Of a stretch of DNA of 64,000 nt, positions 31,989-42,075 are shown piece by piece (within the stretch, counting starts at the first letter, position 1; each line of letters starts with the position of its first letter). The DNA lies in NCBI GenBank assembly GCA_028280505.1, contig JANQLO010000014.1, positions 62,001 through 126,000 on the forward strand, given 5' to 3'. Source of the DNA: Chromatiales bacterium (GTDB taxonomy: Bacteria; Pseudomonadota; Gammaproteobacteria; Chromatiales; Chromatiaceae). The notes under the pieces were generated by a model. That model was not told the origin of the DNA and searched no databases. It was given only the letters and a program-made list of their open reading frames with translations. The translations under genes were made by a program, and so were the position numbers.

Positions 31989-33224
31989 TTAAAAATTTCC
32001 CTGGAACCAGCTTTTCATGCGGTTCCAAACCGATTTCATTCCCCCGTTACCGGACAGCTCCGGCACACGCACCGCGCGATTTCGATGACCAAACAACAGC
32101 AAGCCCACGCCGGTGGCGTGGATCGGATTACGAACAACGTCGACCAGACCGGTCACGTACTGCGGTATCCCCAGCCTGACCGGCATGTGAAAGACTTCTT
32201 CCGCAAGATCGATCAGTCCTTCCATCTTCGAACTGCCGCCGGTCAGCACCACACCGCCGGCAACCAGATCCTCATAACCGGAACGCCGCAGCTCCATCTG
32301 TATCAAGGTCAGCAATTCCTCGTAGCGCGGCTCGACCACCTCGGCCAGGGTTTGACGCGACAACCGTCGCGGCGGCCGATCACCAATACTCGGCACCTCG
32401 ATGGTCTCGTCCGGGCTGGCCAGCTGCGTAAGCGCGCAGGCGTATTTGAGCTTGATTTCTTCGGCATGCTGGGTCGGTGTACGCAAGGCCACCGCGATAT
32501 CGTTGGTGACTTGATCACCGGCGATCGGAATAACCGCGGTATGCCGAATGGAACCGCCGGTGAATACCGCGATATCGGTGGTTCCGCCGCCGATGTCGAC
32601 CAGACAAACGCCGAGATCCTTCTCGTCGTCTTCCAACACCGAATAGCTCGACGCCAGCTGCTCCAGGATCAGATCCTCGACTTCGAGACCGCAACGGCGT
32701 ACACACTTGATGATGTTTTGCGCCGCACTGACCGCGCCGGTGACCATGTGTACCCGCGCTTCGAGACGCACACCGGACATACCCACCGGATCGTGAATGC
32801 CTTCCTGGTTATCGATAATGAATTCCTGTGGCAAGATATGCAGAATTTTCTGATCGGCCGGAATCGCTACCGCACGGGCCGCATCGATGACACGTTCGAC
32901 GTCGCTGTGCGACACCTCGCCGTCCTTGATCGGAACGATGCCATGTGAATTCAGGCTCGAGATATGGCTGCCTGCGATACCGGCGAAGACCGAATCGATT
33001 TCGATGCCCGCCATCAACTCCGCCTCTTCGACCGCGCGTTGAATCGACTGCACCGTCGATTCGATATTCACCACGACACCCTTCTTCAAACCGCGTGACG
33101 GATGCGAGCCGATACCGATAATCTCGATCTCGTCGTCCTGCCTCACTTCGCCGACGATCGCGACAACCTTGGAGGTACCGATATCCAGGCCGACGATGAT
33201 GTTCTTGTCACTGCGTTTGACCAT
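31989..33224 (-). CDS. ftsA: Cell division protein FtsA
   Basis: Actin-fold protein that tethers FtsZ to the membrane. Start placed at ATG 33224 (MVKRSDKNIIVGLDIGTSK), which overlaps the ftsQ stop by one base and has AGGGA upstream; the open frame extends further but within ftsQ. In 411 residues the phosphate-1 loop (GLDIGTSK), the phosphate-2 region (CLVDIGGGTTD) and the adenosine motif (GGVVLTGGSSKMEG) are present, and the C-terminus (KSVWNRMKSWFQGNF) is an amphipathic membrane-targeting helix. Confidence 0.97.
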   Translation of the reverse strand: MVKRSDKNIIVGLDIGTSKVVAIVGEVRQDDEIEIIGIGSHPSRGLKKGVVVNIESTVQSIQRAVEEAELMAGIEIDSVFAGIAGSHISSLNSHGIVPIKDGEVSHSDVERVIDAARAVAIPADQKILHILPQEFIIDNQEGIHDPVGMSGVRLEARVHMVTGAVSAAQNIIKCVRRCGLEVEDLILEQLASSYSVLEDDEKDLGVCLVDIGGGTTDIAVFTGGSIRHTAVIPIAGDQVTNDIAVALRTPTQHAEEIKLKYACALTQLASPDETIEVPSIGDRPPRRLSRQTLAEVVEPRYEELLTLIQMELRRSGYEDLVAGGVVLTGGSSKMEGLIDLAEEVFHMPVRLGIPQYVTGLVDVVRNPIHATGVGLLLFGHRNRAVRVPELSGNGGMKSVWNRMKSWFQGNF

Positions 33225-34012
33225 CAGACATTTCCCTGCGGTTTTGCGGTTCCAGCAGCAACATCGGTAGCCGGCGGTTCCTGCCAACGCACCGCGAAGC
33301 CGTGCGCATAACGCATATCCACCCGCGCCGGCCGACGGTCGGCCTGCGACATCAAACTGGGATAAACACGAAAGAACTGAGCCAGACGCCGATCGACATC
33401 ATCGCGCCCGAGCGAAACGATCAAACCGTCAGCGAAACGCAGCCACCAATGCCGCCGCTCGTCCAATTCGACCTCGCTGATCTGTAAGCCGCGCGTACGG
33501 GCCGGTGCAACCGCGCCCTGCAAGAACGCAACCACACGTTGTTCGCTGCCCTCGGGTCCGGAAAGCCTGACCAGTCCGGCGAAATCGTCCAGCGAGATCG
33601 GGCGGAAAACGTCTGCGGTCACGCTGATCAACGAATCCTTGCCCCAACGCGCCAAGGGTACCTGCTCGGTCACGAGCATATCCAGCCGATCCGGCCAGCT
33701 GCGACGAATGCTGACATCCTCGACCCATGGCATCGCGAGTACCGCGGTTCGCAGCTTGCCCATATCGCATGTAAAAAAGCCGCCGTCGATCGCGGACATC
33801 ACCGTACGCTGAATGGCATCGGGTCTGAGTTGCTGGAATTCACCGCTGACCTCAATCACCTGCAACGGTAAACGACCCGGCTGGCTGAGATAGTGATAGC
33901 CGCCCAACAGCACGGCGCCGACCATCGACAATCCGAGCAATGGCGCCAGCCAAGGCCGGTGCAATGGCGCGGCTTTGGCACGGACGCGCCGTTTGTCACG
34001 TTTGACGGCCAT
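33224..34012 (-). CDS. ftsQ: Cell division protein FtsQ
   Basis: Bitopic divisome protein linking FtsA/FtsK with FtsB-FtsL. The 262 residues show a basic cytoplasmic tail (1-20), a membrane helix (about 22-43), a POTRA domain (LPLQVIEVSGEFQQLRPDAIQ onward) and the FtsQ beta domain. Start overlaps the ddl stop by one base (TGATG). The C-terminus is extended and proline/alanine rich (PPATDVAAGTAKPQG). Confidence 0.95.
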   Translation of the reverse strand: MAVKRDKRRVRAKAAPLHRPWLAPLLGLSMVGAVLLGGYHYLSQPGRLPLQVIEVSGEFQQLRPDAIQRTVMSAIDGGFFTCDMGKLRTAVLAMPWVEDVSIRRSWPDRLDMLVTEQVPLARWGKDSLISVTADVFRPISLDDFAGLVRLSGPEGSEQRVVAFLQGAVAPARTRGLQISEVELDERRHWWLRFADGLIVSLGRDDVDRRLAQFFRVYPSLMSQADRRPARVDMRYAHGFAVRWQEPPATDVAAGTAKPQGNV

Positions 34013-34935
34013 CAGACCGCCTCCAGGGTCTGCGCGAGAATACGCCAGACCAGTTCGTCGAAATCGATACCGACCGCCTTGGCCGCCATCGGCACCAGGC
34101 TATGTCCGGTCATGCCGGGTACGGTGTTCACCTCGATCAGCCAAGGACGCTGCTGCTCGTCGACCAGGATATCGACCCGTCCCCAACCGGTCGCACCCAA
34201 GACATCGAAGGCGGATTTCGCCAATGCCTGCAAGTTCGCCTCGGCAGCCTGATCCAGACCACAGGGGATCAGATAACGGGTATCGTCGGCAATGTACTTG
34301 GCATCGTAATCGTAAAATGGATGATCGGTCTCCAGCTTGATCAACGGCAGCGCCTGATCGCCGAGGATAGCGACGGTGTATTCAGCGCCCGTGATCCAGC
34401 GTTCGGCCATCACCGGGCTGTCATACTCGGCAGCCTTGGCCCAGGCGGTGCGTAATGCACCGGGATCGTCCGCGCGTGACAGACCAATGCTCGAACCCTC
34501 CAGCGCCGGCTTGACCATCAAAGGAAAACCCAACGCGCAGGCAGCGTCGAAATCCGATTCACCGGTGATCAAGGTAAAATCGGGTGTGGGCAATCCCGAC
34601 GAACGGAACAACAACTTGCTGCGATACTTGTCCATACTGATCGCCGAACCCATGACACCGCTGCCGGTGTAGGGCAGCCCCAAAACCCCGAGCACGCCCT
34701 GGATGACGCCGTCCTCGCCACCACGCCCGTGCAACACGTTGAACACACGATCGAAACGGCCGCCGGACAATACGTCGAGGACATCGCGGCCCACATCGAT
34801 ACCGTGCGCGTCCACGCCACGCCGGCACAACCCGTCGAGCACCGCCTTGCCGCTAACCAAAGAAACCTCGCGCTCGGCGGCCCAGCCGCCCATCAACACC
34901 GCCACACGCCCGAAGTCCTGCGCACTGATGCTCAT
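34012..34935 (-). CDS. ddl: D-alanine--D-alanine ligase
   Basis: ATP-grasp enzyme making D-Ala-D-Ala for the peptidoglycan stem peptide. The 307 residues contain the N-terminal GGWAAEREVSLVSG motif, the ATP-binding PLMVKPALEGSSIGLS segment and WLIEVNTVPGMTGHSLVP at the active site. The position between murB and ftsQ identifies the DdlB-type copy of the dcw cluster. Its start overlaps murB by 4 nt. Confidence 0.96.
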   Translation of the reverse strand: MSISAQDFGRVAVLMGGWAAEREVSLVSGKAVLDGLCRRGVDAHGIDVGRDVLDVLSGGRFDRVFNVLHGRGGEDGVIQGVLGVLGLPYTGSGVMGSAISMDKYRSKLLFRSSGLPTPDFTLITGESDFDAACALGFPLMVKPALEGSSIGLSRADDPGALRTAWAKAAEYDSPVMAERWITGAEYTVAILGDQALPLIKLETDHPFYDYDAKYIADDTRYLIPCGLDQAAEANLQALAKSAFDVLGATGWGRVDILVDEQQRPWLIEVNTVPGMTGHSLVPMAAKAVGIDFDELVWRILAQTLEAV

Positions 34936-35828
34936 AACGGTTCCCCCACGGCATGCACTTCGGTCTGTAGACGAATACCCTGTAGGCGCTCGACCTCAGC
35001 GCGCACATGTTTGATCAGTGCCTCGATATCGGCTGCGGTCGCGTCGCCGGTATTGATGATGAAGTTCGCATGCTTGGTCGATACCTCGGCACCACCGATG
35101 CGATAACCTTTGAGTCCGCAGGCCTCGATCAAGCGGGCGGCAAAATCACCCTCGGGATTACGGAAGGTCGAACCACAGCTCGGCTGGCCGGTCGGCTGGG
35201 TCTCGGCACGGCGATCCAGCAAGGCACGAATCGCTTGTTGCTCCGCCGCCGCATCGCCGGGAACGAGCCGTAGTCGACAATCGACGAACCACTCCTCGGC
35301 AGGCCCCTCGACCTCGCGATAAGCCACGCGATATTCAGACGGCGAACGCCGGTACATACGACCACTTCGATCGATGGTGCGGACCGCGCTGACGATGCGC
35401 CAGGTCTCACCGCCGAAAGCCCCGGCATTCATCGCCAAGGCACCGCCCATGGTGCCGGGGATACCGGCCAGGAAGGCCGCCCCGGTCAATCCCGCGCGCG
35501 CACACGCCCGTGCCACTTTGGCGCAGGCGACCCCCGCCTCGACCGCAACCTCATCGTCTTCGATCGCCAAATGACGCAAGCGCCCCTGCAGCAGGATCAC
35601 GGTACCCGCAAAGCCCTCGTCCCGGATCAACAGATTGCTGCCCAGTCCCAGCCACAACAACGGCTCATTCGCTGGCAGCGTCGACAGAAACAATGCCAGA
35701 TCCTCGCTATCGGCCGGCAAGTACATCTGACGCGCCGGCCCACCCACGCGCCAGGTGTTGTAGCGCTTGAGCGACTCGTCGAGACGCCACTCCCCGCGCA
35801 ATGCCGGTTGTTGCGGTGCCGCCATCAT
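34932..35828 (-). CDS. murB: UDP-N-acetylenolpyruvoylglucosamine reductase
   Basis: FAD enzyme reducing enolpyruvyl-UDP-GlcNAc to UDP-MurNAc. The 298 residues have YNTWRVGGPA and GIPGTMGGALAMNAGAFGGE in the FAD domain and STFRNPEGDFAARLIEACGLKG with AEVSTKHANFIIN in the substrate domain, the shorter type II MurB. Two successive ATGs (35828, 35825) are possible; the first overlaps the stop of a 49-codon small ORF (ATGA), and AAGGA lies 8 nt upstream. Unlike most dcw clusters it is not immediately adjacent to murC. Confidence 0.96.
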   Translation of the reverse strand: MMAAPQQPALRGEWRLDESLKRYNTWRVGGPARQMYLPADSEDLALFLSTLPANEPLLWLGLGSNLLIRDEGFAGTVILLQGRLRHLAIEDDEVAVEAGVACAKVARACARAGLTGAAFLAGIPGTMGGALAMNAGAFGGETWRIVSAVRTIDRSGRMYRRSPSEYRVAYREVEGPAEEWFVDCRLRLVPGDAAAEQQAIRALLDRRAETQPTGQPSCGSTFRNPEGDFAARLIEACGLKGYRIGGAEVSTKHANFIINTGDATAADIEALIKHVRAEVERLQGIRLQTEVHAVGEPL

Positions 35829-35974
35829 CGCCTGTCCTTACCCACCTTGCCCGGCACACATTTCGAACGACCACGACGCAGACCCGTCATGCGCGACCGT
35901 TGCAAAGGCAACCTGGCGGTCAGTGCCTCACCGCAGCCCATGTGTAAATGCAATGGATCGATCGGGCGTCTCAT
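35825..35974 (-). CDS. Small basic ORF (49 aa) coupled between murC and murB
   Basis: Not a recognised gene. The ORF begins [20 protein letters not shown] and ends GKVGKDRR. Its ATG overlaps the murC stop (ATGA) and its own stop overlaps the murB ATG (ATGA), the same coupling as at most junctions of this cluster. GGAGGA lies nine nucleotides before the start, among the best ribosome sites here. The product has 13 Arg/Lys against 3 Asp/Glu, two cysteines and no membrane segment. Codon use is less biased than neighbouring genes (AGA, TTA and two AGG codons), which argues for a young or regulatory ORF. Alternatives: a translational relay with no functional peptide, or a remnant of a longer MurB N-terminus. 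Translation is likely; a function is unknown. Confidence 0.6.
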   Translation of the reverse strand: MRRPIDPLHLHMGCGEALTARLPLQRSRMTGLRRGRSKCVPGKVGKDRR

Positions 35975-37401
35975 GGGCACAGTTCCTCCGCCATTGCGGC
36001 CGCGACCTGGCCGATGTTGCCGGCGCCCATGGTGACCACGATGTCACCGTCGGCGACGATACCTGTCAGCACGGTGGGTAGATCCTCGATCTTTTCGAGG
36101 AACACCGGATCGACCTGCCCCCGGGCACGGATCGCACGACTCAGCGCACGCCCGTCGGCACCGACGATAGGCGCTTCGCCCGCGGCATAAACTTCCGACA
36201 ACACCAACACGTCGGCTTGCGACAACACGGTGACGAAATCCTCGAAGGCATCTTGGGTCCGGCTATAGCGATGCGGCTGGAAGGCCAACACCAAACGACG
36301 GTCCGGCCAGCCGGCCCGCACTGCGTCAAGGGTCGCCGCGACCTCACGCGGGTGATGCCCATAGTCGTCGACCAGCATCACGTCGCAACCTTCGACACAG
36401 CAACCGTTTTTGGCCTGGAAGCGTCGACCGATACCCTCGAACTTGCTCAATGCGGCCTGGATTCGTTCGATCGGCACGCTGAGTTCGTATGCGACAGCGA
36501 TCGCCGCCAAGGCATTCAAGACATTGTGCAGACCCGGCATGTTCAACGTGACCGAAAAGGGCGTCTCGTCGCCCATCGCAACCTCGAATCGGGTGGTCAT
36601 CCCTTGCTGTTCGATCGCCAGGGCACGGATATCGGCATCCTCATGCGTACCGTAGGTGACCACCTTACGGGTCACCTCAGGCAACAACTCACGGACATGA
36701 TCGTCGTCGATACACATCACCGCCTGACCGTAGAAAGGCAGGTGATGCAGAAACTCGAGAAAGGTCGCCCTGAGACGTTCGAAATCGTTGCCGTAAGTGA
36801 TCATATGGTCTTCGTCGACATTGGTGATCACGGCAAGCATCGGCTGCAGGTACAGAAAAGACGCATCGCTTTCATCGGCCTCGGCAACCAGGAACTCGCC
36901 CTCGCCCAGATGGGCATAGCTGCCACGCGAATTCAGTCGCCCGCCGATCACATAGGTCGGATCGAGATCCCCTTCGATCAATAGACTGGCAATGAGGCTG
37001 GTAGTGGTCGTTTTGCCATGGGTGCCGGCAACCGCGATGCCGTAACGGAAGCGCATGATCTCGGCCAACATCTCGGCCCGCGGCACCACCGGGATACGCT
37101 CACTGCGCGCGGCGGTCACTTCAGGGTTATCGTCCTTGACCGCGCTCGATATGACCACGGCGTCCGCACCATGCACATGCCCCTCGGCATGACCGATATG
37201 AATCTGCGCGCCCTGCTCGGCCAGACGTTCGGTGGCCGCATTCGGCTTAAGATCGGAACCCGAGATTTCATAACCGAGGTTCAGCATCACTTGTGCGATG
37301 CCGTTCATGCCGGCGCCACCGATACCGACGAAGTGCAGACGGCGCATTCGTCCCATGGTCTCGGCGGCATAGCGTGGGCTGGTCATCGGTCTTTCGGTCA
37401 T
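35971..37401 (-). CDS. murC: UDP-N-acetylmuramate--L-alanine ligase
   Basis: First amino-acid-adding Mur ligase. Start at ATG 37401 overlaps the murG stop (ATGA); an earlier in-frame ATG lies in murG. The 476 residues have the N-terminal UDP-binding [11 protein letters not shown], the P-loop GTHGKTTTT (around residue 120), the central ligase domain and the C-terminal domain with FQPHRYSRT. Its end overlaps the small ORF at 35825-35974 rather than murB. Confidence 0.97.
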   Translation of the reverse strand: MTERPMTSPRYAAETMGRMRRLHFVGIGGAGMNGIAQVMLNLGYEISGSDLKPNAATERLAEQGAQIHIGHAEGHVHGADAVVISSAVKDDNPEVTAARSERIPVVPRAEMLAEIMRFRYGIAVAGTHGKTTTTSLIASLLIEGDLDPTYVIGGRLNSRGSYAHLGEGEFLVAEADESDASFLYLQPMLAVITNVDEDHMITYGNDFERLRATFLEFLHHLPFYGQAVMCIDDDHVRELLPEVTRKVVTYGTHEDADIRALAIEQQGMTTRFEVAMGDETPFSVTLNMPGLHNVLNALAAIAVAYELSVPIERIQAALSKFEGIGRRFQAKNGCCVEGCDVMLVDDYGHHPREVAATLDAVRAGWPDRRLVLAFQPHRYSRTQDAFEDFVTVLSQADVLVLSEVYAAGEAPIVGADGRALSRAIRARGQVDPVFLEKIEDLPTVLTGIVADGDIVVTMGAGNIGQVAAAMAEELCP

Positions 37402-38468
37402 GCCGCCAACTCCGCACAAGCATCGGCCACACGTTGTGTCGCATCGCGGCGTGCCAAGCCATAGGCCTTCATCGCCATCGCCTGCAGACGACGACGATCG
37501 CCAAACAAATATTGCAGCCGCCCCGCCAGGAACGCCGGATTCAGTGCGTCTTGTTGAATGACCTCGGCCGCACCGGCCTCGCTCAAGAAACGCGCATTGG
37601 CCGTCTGATGGTCATCGACCGCAAACGGGAAAGGCACCAATATCGCAGCAACGCCCGCGGCCATGAGTTCGGACACGGTCAACGCCCCGGAACGACAGAT
37701 CACCAAATCGGCCCAGTCATAGGCCTCGGCCATCTCGTCGACAAACTCGGTAACCTCGGCCTCGATACCTTGTGCGCGATAGGCGTTGGCGGTTACGTCG
37801 GCTTTGCCCCGCCCGGCCTGATGACGTACCTGCGGCCGTTGCCCGTCCGGGATCGATGCCAGGGCCAGCGGCACGCGTTCGTTCAAAGCCTGGGCGCCGA
37901 GCGAGCCGCCCACGATCAATAAATGCAATGGACGATCATCACCGATCTCGGCAGGTGCCGGCATAAGACCGATGGCCTGACGTAGCGGATTGCCGGTGGC
38001 TTGAGCGCCGACCGATGCGGGGAAGCTACCGGGAAAACCTTCGAGCACGCGCGCGGCGATACGTGCCAACCAACGATTGGTCAAACCCGGGATGGCATTT
38101 TGTTCGTGGATAACCAGAGGTGTGCGGCGTAAGCGGCTAACCAGGCCACCGGGGCCGGACGCGAAACCGCCCATGCCCAATACGACCTGCGGCCGCTGTC
38201 GCCCGAGTACCGACCAGGCCTGCGACAAGGCACGCAACATCTTGAACGGCGCCTTGAGCAAACTGGTCATGCCCTGTCCGCGCAATCTGAAGGATGCAAT
38301 GGTATCGAGTTCGAAACCCTCGGCCGGCACGACCCGCGATTCGAAGCTGTCGGGCGTGCCCAGCCAGCGTACCTGCCAACCGCGAGACTTGAGTTCGTGA
38401 GCGACCGCCAATGCCGGAAACACATGCCCCCCGGTGCCGCCGGCCATGATGGTTATACGCGCTGCCAC
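37398..38468 (-). CDS. murG: Lipid II synthase (GlcNAc transferase) MurG
   Basis: Peripheral membrane GT28 glycosyltransferase that adds GlcNAc to lipid I. The 356 residues start at a GTG ([20 protein letters not shown]), with AAGGAGGGG upstream, and carry the glycine-rich loops MAGGTGGH and [11 protein letters not shown]. It overlaps ftsW by 16 nt and murC by 4 nt. Confidence 0.96.
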   Translation of the reverse strand: MAARITIMAGGTGGHVFPALAVAHELKSRGWQVRWLGTPDSFESRVVPAEGFELDTIASFRLRGQGMTSLLKAPFKMLRALSQAWSVLGRQRPQVVLGMGGFASGPGGLVSRLRRTPLVIHEQNAIPGLTNRWLARIAARVLEGFPGSFPASVGAQATGNPLRQAIGLMPAPAEIGDDRPLHLLIVGGSLGAQALNERVPLALASIPDGQRPQVRHQAGRGKADVTANAYRAQGIEAEVTEFVDEMAEAYDWADLVICRSGALTVSELMAAGVAAILVPFPFAVDDHQTANARFLSEAGAAEVIQQDALNPAFLAGRLQYLFGDRRRLQAMAMKAYGLARRDATQRVADACAELAA

Positions 38469-39625
38469 TGCCCCTCCTTGCCGCCGTCGGCGGACCGATT
38501 CTCATGGCAAATGCGCAACAACATGGCGACGGTGATGCAACACACGATCAGGCTGTTGCTACCGTAGCTGACGAAGGGCAGCGTGAGTCCCTTGGTCGGC
38601 AACAAACCGACATTCACACCGATATTGATAAAGGCCTGCATGCCCAGCCACAGACCCAGACCATAAGCGACATAGGCCGCATAACGATCGCCCCGCCGCT
38701 CGGCACGGGTACCGATCGCATACGCACGCCAGACGATCAGCGCAAACATACCAATGACCAACAGGGTACCGACCAGACCGAACTCCTCGCCGATCACGGC
38801 CATGACGAAGTCGGTATGTGCCTCGGGCAAATAGAACTGTTTCTGGATGCCGTTACCGAGCCCGACGCCCGTCCATTCGCCACGTCCAAAGGCAATCAGC
38901 GCCTGGGCCAGTTGATAACCCGCGTCTTGCGCATGTTCCCAAGGGTTGAGAAAAGTCGTCACCCGCTCCAGGCGATAGGGCGAGACCCAGACCAAGGCCA
39001 TCAAGGCACCGATCGCCAAGGACAACAACACGGCGAACTGCCATAGCGGCGCGCCGCCGAGAAACAACATGCCGAAAGCGGTCATCAACAAAACCGCGGT
39101 CGTGCCGAAATCCGGCTGAAGCATCAACAGGGCGCAGGCGATGATCAGTAAGATGATAGGTTTTACGAAACCCCATAGCGTATGGGCGACCTCGATCTGC
39201 CGCCGCACCAGATAACCGGCCATATACAAGACGACGAAGATCTTCATAAACTCGGAGGTCTGCAAACTCAGCGGACCTGCGGCAATCCAGCGCAATGCCC
39301 CGTTCGCCTCACGTCCCAGACCGGGCACGAACACCAGCGCCAACAAACCCAGACCGACGAAATACAACGCGGTACTGCTTTTGTGCCACCAGTCACTCGG
39401 GGTGAGAAAAACCAAAACCGCCGCCACCAAACCGATCACCAAGGCCAGGATGTGACGACCGACGAAACGCATAGCGCCGCCGTCCGGGCCAGCCAGATGC
39501 AAAGATGCCGACGCCACCATTACGATGCCGAAACCAATCAGGAGCAGCACTGCAATCGACAAAACCGGATCCAAGCCCGGCAGACGCAGCTCGCTGACAC
39601 CACGCGGTCTCGCCATCGCCGTCAT
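38453..39625 (-). CDS. ftsW: Peptidoglycan glycosyltransferase FtsW
   Basis: SEDS-family polymerase of septal peptidoglycan, working with FtsI. Start placed at ATG 39625 (MTAMARPRGVSELRLPGLD), overlapping the murD stop (ATGA); a longer open frame runs back through murD. The 390 residues hold about ten membrane helices and the SEDS signature near the C-terminus (LLPTKGLTLPFVSYGSNSL). Position between murD and murG distinguishes it from RodA. Confidence 0.95.
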   Translation of the reverse strand: MTAMARPRGVSELRLPGLDPVLSIAVLLLIGFGIVMVASASLHLAGPDGGAMRFVGRHILALVIGLVAAVLVFLTPSDWWHKSSTALYFVGLGLLALVFVPGLGREANGALRWIAAGPLSLQTSEFMKIFVVLYMAGYLVRRQIEVAHTLWGFVKPIILLIIACALLMLQPDFGTTAVLLMTAFGMLFLGGAPLWQFAVLLSLAIGALMALVWVSPYRLERVTTFLNPWEHAQDAGYQLAQALIAFGRGEWTGVGLGNGIQKQFYLPEAHTDFVMAVIGEEFGLVGTLLVIGMFALIVWRAYAIGTRAERRGDRYAAYVAYGLGLWLGMQAFINIGVNVGLLPTKGLTLPFVSYGSNSLIVCCITVAMLLRICHENRSADGGKEGQWQRV

Positions 39626-40983
39626 GCCGCGAGCTCCTTGACCGCCTGAATGAAGCGATCCCCGCGTTGCGCATAATCGGCAAACATATCGAAGCTGGCA
39701 CAGGCCGGCGACAGCAATACCCGGTCCCCCGGCAGGGCCATCGCAGCCGCTTTGGAGACGGCATCTTTCATATCCGTCGCGTTGACCTTCGGCAATGCCG
39801 GCGGCACTACCGCAGCGATCCGGTCCGCATCGCGCCCGATCAACACCACGCCGCGCGCGCAATTGGCGAGGACCTCACCCAGCGCAGAGAAATCTGCATC
39901 TTTACAATCACCACCGGCAATCAACACGGTGCGACTGGCATCGCCATGATCCAGACCCAGCAAAGCCGCGACTGACGCACCGACATTGGTGCCCTTGCTG
40001 TCGTTGTACCAACTGACGCCGGCGAACTCGATGACGAACTCAGTGCGATGCGGCAGTCCCTTGAACGTGCGAAGCACATCGAGCATGGCATTCAATTCGA
40101 AACCCAACGCGACGCCCATGGCCAGCGCAGCTAATGCATTCGCACGATTATGCGAACCGGGAATTTTCAGCTCGTCGACTAACATCAACGGCTGCTCGCC
40201 GCGACACAAATAGGCCTGACCATCGATTCGGTTGACCCCGAACATCTTGTCGTCCTGTGACTCGCCCAGGGTGAAACGCCAGACATCGTCGGCACCGAGC
40301 ATCCCCGCCACGATGGGATCATCGGCATTCAACACACCAACTCCGGCACCGTGCATCACGCGCGCCTTGGCTGCGGCGTAGTGTTCCAACGAGGGATAAC
40401 GATCCATATGATCCGGGCTCACATTGAGCACCCCCGCAACCGCCGCCTGCAGTGACCAGGCCGTTTCGAGTTGAAAACTCGACAGCTCCAGCACATACAA
40501 CTCGACATCGTTTCCCAAAAGATCGAGCGCCGGGATACCGAGGTTGCCGCCTACCGCTGCCCGTACGCCACTGGCCTTGGCCATCTCCCCAACCAGCATG
40601 GTCACGGTACTCTTTCCGTTCGAGCCCGTGATCGCTACGACCGGCGCACGCGCAGCCTGGACAAACAACTCGATGTCTCCGACGACCGGCACACCGCGCA
40701 GACGCGCCGCCTCGATCTGCGGAGTCGAAACCGGCACCCCGGGGCTGACCACCAGACGTTCGGCGCTATTGAACAATTCATCGTCGAAAGGCCCGAGAAA
40801 AACGGCAATGTCCGGCAACTCGCTGTTTAGTGCCGCCAAGCCCGGCGGCTCGGCGCGGCTGTCGGCGACCGCGACCTGTACGCCTTGCGAGGCCAGGTAA
40901 CGCACGCACGACAGACCGGTGACACCGAGTCCGACGACCAGGGTCTTGGCTGTTGCGTCGCGAGATGACATCACCGGGCTCAT
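39622..40983 (-). CDS. murD: UDP-N-acetylmuramoylalanine--D-glutamate ligase
   Basis: Second Mur ligase, adding D-glutamate. The 453 residues have a Rossmann-like N-terminus (VVGLGVTGLSCVRYL), the P-loop ITGSNGKSTV (about 116-125) and the late motifs YNDSKGTN and AGGDCKDAD. An AGGTGA Shine-Dalgarno seven nucleotides before the first ATG supports 40983; an ATG four codons later is an alternative. It lies nine nucleotides after mraY. Confidence 0.96.
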   Translation of the reverse strand: MSPVMSSRDATAKTLVVGLGVTGLSCVRYLASQGVQVAVADSRAEPPGLAALNSELPDIAVFLGPFDDELFNSAERLVVSPGVPVSTPQIEAARLRGVPVVGDIELFVQAARAPVVAITGSNGKSTVTMLVGEMAKASGVRAAVGGNLGIPALDLLGNDVELYVLELSSFQLETAWSLQAAVAGVLNVSPDHMDRYPSLEHYAAAKARVMHGAGVGVLNADDPIVAGMLGADDVWRFTLGESQDDKMFGVNRIDGQAYLCRGEQPLMLVDELKIPGSHNRANALAALAMGVALGFELNAMLDVLRTFKGLPHRTEFVIEFAGVSWYNDSKGTNVGASVAALLGLDHGDASRTVLIAGGDCKDADFSALGEVLANCARGVVLIGRDADRIAAVVPPALPKVNATDMKDAVSKAAAMALPGDRVLLSPACASFDMFADYAQRGDRFIQAVKELAA

Positions 40984-40992
40984 CGCATCACC

Positions 40993-42075
40993 TCAACGGA
41001 TCTTCAGGCTGGCCAAACCAACCAGTACCAGGATGACGGTGATGATCCAGAAGCGCACGATCACGCGCGGCTCCGGCCAACCCTTGAGTTCGAAATGATG
41101 ATGCAGGGGCGCCATGCGGAAGATTCTCCGGCCGGTGAGCTTGAACGATGCGACTTGCAACATCACCGACACGGTCTCGACCACGAATACGCCGCCCATA
41201 ATGAATAGCGCGATTTCCTGATTGACCGCGACCGCCAGCGTGCCCAATGCAGCACCGAGTGCGAGGGCACCGACATCACCCATGAACACCTGCGCCGGAT
41301 AAGCGTTGAACCACAAAAAGCCCAAGCCGGCGCCAACCAATGCGCCGCAGAGCACGGTCAGCTCGCTCACCCCCGGCAGATGAGGTATCAACAGATAACC
41401 TGCGATCTGCACATGGCCGGTGGCATAGGCGAACACCCCCAAGGCACCGGCCACCAACACGGTTGGCAAAATCGCCAGACCATCCAGACCATCGGTCAGA
41501 TTGACCGCATTCGACGACCCGACGATGACGAAATACGCCAGCAGGATGAACCACGGGCCGAGATCGAACACCAGGTCCTTGAAAAAAGGCACCAACAATT
41601 GGGTCTCGATCGGCGAAACCGAAGTGGTATAGAGCGCGATCGCCGCCGCGAAACCGAACACTGACTGCCAAAGATACTTCCAACGCGCGGCCAGGCCTTT
41701 AGCATCTTTGAGCACCAATTTGCGGTAGTCATCCCACATACCGACCGCACCGAAAGCCAAGGTGGTCAATAGCACGATCCAGACGTAACGATTACCGAGA
41801 TCCGCCCAAAGCAACGTCGCGACGGCCACCGCAACCAGGATCAGGGCACCTCCCATGGTCGGCGTACCCGTCTTGACGAGATGCGATTGCGGACCGTCGT
41901 CGCGCACCGTCTGGCCAATCTTGTAACGACTGAGTCGACGGATCATCGCCGGACCGACGATGAACGAAATCAACAAGGCGGTAAGTACCGCGAGGATGGT
42001 TCGCAGCGTAATGTAGCGGAAGACCAGAAAGCCGCTGTCGAACTGCGCCAGGTAATCGGCAAGCTGGATCAGCAT
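40993..42075 (-). CDS. mraY: Phospho-N-acetylmuramoyl-pentapeptide transferase MraY
   Basis: Integral membrane enzyme making lipid I from UDP-MurNAc-pentapeptide and undecaprenyl phosphate. Exactly 360 residues, as in E. coli, with about ten membrane helices and the conserved aspartate-rich motifs [10 protein letters not shown] and [11 protein letters not shown], plus [11 protein letters not shown]. The start overlaps murF by 7 nt. Confidence 0.97.
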   Translation of the reverse strand: MLIQLADYLAQFDSGFLVFRYITLRTILAVLTALLISFIVGPAMIRRLSRYKIGQTVRDDGPQSHLVKTGTPTMGGALILVAVAVATLLWADLGNRYVWIVLLTTLAFGAVGMWDDYRKLVLKDAKGLAARWKYLWQSVFGFAAAIALYTTSVSPIETQLLVPFFKDLVFDLGPWFILLAYFVIVGSSNAVNLTDGLDGLAILPTVLVAGALGVFAYATGHVQIAGYLLIPHLPGVSELTVLCGALVGAGLGFLWFNAYPAQVFMGDVGALALGAALGTLAVAVNQEIALFIMGGVFVVETVSVMLQVASFKLTGRRIFRMAPLHHHFELKGWPEPRVIVRFWIITVILVLVGLASLKIR

